Source of the DNA: CALAZP01 sp041164265
GTDB lineage: Bacteria; Bacteroidota; Bacteroidia; Chitinophagales; Saprospiraceae
Length of the DNA: 51,746 bases
Direction of reading: 5' to 3'
NCBI GenBank assembly: GCA_041164265.1
Contig: JBEAPR010000042.1
Coordinates: 1-51,746, forward strand
Each line of letters starts with the position of its first letter. Position 1 is the first letter of the stretch. This document shows, in pieces, positions 51,030-51,746 of the stretch. The notes below the pieces were generated by a model. It was not told the origin of the DNA. It worked only from the letters and a program-made list of their open reading frames with translations, and searched no databases. The position numbers and the translations under genes were made by a program.

Positions 51030-51746
51030 TTAGGAATTTGTTAAAAACTCAACAACGGCTCTAGCTGCATTTTGTCCATCCATAGCGGCACTCAAAATAC
51101 CTCCTGCATACCCCGCCCCCTCCCCTGTTGGGAAAAGGCCAACTATTTCAGGGTGCATAAAGGTATCCTTTTCTCTTGGTATTCTTATTGGGGCACTTGT
51201 CCTACTCTCCGTTCCTATCACATGAGCTTCATCGGTCAAAAACCCCGGCATTTTTCTATCAAAATCCTCCATAGCCATTTTCAAGCGAAAATATATACTA
51301 CTTGGAAGTAACTCATGCAAAGGAGCACTGATCAAACCTGGGATGTAGGAGCTTTCTGACAAATCCGAGGAAGAGGTTCCCTTAACAAAATCAGTCATTC
51401 GCTGGGCAGGAGCCTTCTGGCTGCCGTCTCCAAAATCAAACATTTTTTTTTCAATAGAAGATTGGAAGGCCAAACCAGCAAATATTTCTTCACGCTTAAA
51501 AGGTTTTAGATCTTCAGGTTCTACCGCTACCACAATTCCCGAATTGGCATAAGCTGAATCTCTCCTGGACATCGACATCCCATTAACTACAATTTCACCA
51601 GGTGCAGTAGCAGCTGGAACGACTAATCCTCCAGGACACATACAAAAAGAAAACACCCCTCGCCCTTTAATTTGGGAAACTAGTTTATAGCTAGAGGCGG
51701 GTAAATTGGGATGCCTCGGAGCTTGTCGATATTGAATTTTATCAAT
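51030..51746 (-). CDS. FAD-dependent protein, COG2509-like (C-terminal part)
   Basis: The frame is open to the right edge of the window: 238 codons of the C-terminal half are present and the N-terminal FAD-binding part is outside. A GTG at 51656 lies within the gene and is not its start. Visible motifs are RQAPRHPNLPASSYKL, SFCMCPGGLVVPAATAPGE, NGMSMSRRDSAYANSG, RTSAPIRIPREKDT and the closing FPTGEGAGYAGGILSAAMDG. This set is typical of the COG2509 group of flavoproteins, whose reaction is not established. The stop is four bases from the DoxX start. Confidence 0.9.
   Translation of the reverse strand: MDKIQYRQAPRHPNLPASSYKLVSQIKGRGVFSFCMCPGGLVVPAATAPGEIVVNGMSMSRRDSAYANSGIVVAVEPEDLKPFKREEIFAGLAFQSSIEKKMFDFGDGSQKAPAQRMTDFVKGTSSSDLSESSYIPGLISAPLHELLPSSIYFRLKMAMEDFDRKMPGFLTDEAHVIGTESRTSAPIRIPREKDTFMHPEIVGLFPTGEGAGYAGGILSAAMDGQNAARAVVEFLTNS

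Overview
The window looks like chromosomal DNA from a marine or free-living Bacteroidota, probably a Saprospiria/Lewinella-like lineage. The phylum assignment rests on: two proteins with type IX secretion (T9SS) C-terminal sorting domains; DUF5916 and Porin_10-like outer-membrane barrels; lipoprotein signals; a LytS/LytTR two-component pair; starts with little Shine-Dalgarno signal; and several exact copies of the Bacteroidota -7 box TAnnTTTG. The finer placement is inference. No tRNA, rRNA, CRISPR array, IS element or prophage was seen. The only gap above 300 bases between the large genes (48604-48947) holds a short peptide gene.

Layout. 1-6913 (minus): the start of a Gfo/Idh/MocA oxidoreductase, NADPH glutamate synthase gltB-gltD, and a Tat-type Rieske lipoprotein. 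7090-12503 (plus): a tightly packed RND efflux operon (adaptor, pump, TolC channel). 12543-13978: a secreted lipocalin-like protein and a DUF2911 lipoprotein. 13999-17230 (minus): a DUF5916 barrel protein with ddl. 17328-22150 (plus): a MATE exporter, a possible short terminated RNA, an RRM RNA-binding protein, and a T9SS-exported GH13 amylase. 22140-24790: fumC, Mn/Fe superoxide dismutase and a small lipoprotein. 24893-29283 (plus): recN-fabI-porin. 29357-33503: AraC regulator, LpxH-like phosphoesterase, cytoplasmic GH57. 33573-38102 (plus): a PIG-L deacetylase-like protein, a 37-residue membrane microprotein and a sodium:solute symporter. 38122-43255 (minus): M14 peptidase, DEAD-box helicase, GlcNAc-kinase-like protein. 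43261-46569 (minus): a giant T9SS cargo protein. 46675-49718 (minus): soluble TPR histidine kinase, GG-leader peptide, LytTR regulator. 49791-51746: a Kv-type channel with a zinc ribbon, DoxX, and a partial COG2509 flavoprotein.

The most interesting part is 46675-49718. A 50-codon gene (48679-48831) lies between a LytTR response regulator and a LytS-type histidine kinase, all on the minus strand. Its product has a canonical double-glycine leader (E at -8, M at -7, I at -4, GG at -2/-1) followed by a 20-residue core containing one Cys. An intrinsic terminator lies between the peptide gene and the kinase gene. This resembles the pheromone/kinase/LytTR arrangement of Firmicutes ComC-ComD-ComE systems, but here the kinase has no membrane segment and carries a TPR sensor region instead. 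A peptide-signalling module is therefore a strong hypothesis, with no exporter visible in this window.

Other items worth a second look are the 37-residue microprotein before the symporter, the short terminated transcript before the RRM gene, and two different secreted hydrolases (PIG-L and M14) that both end in a similar cysteine-free, GATase-like domain. All family names come from motif recognition in the sequence; no database search was run.
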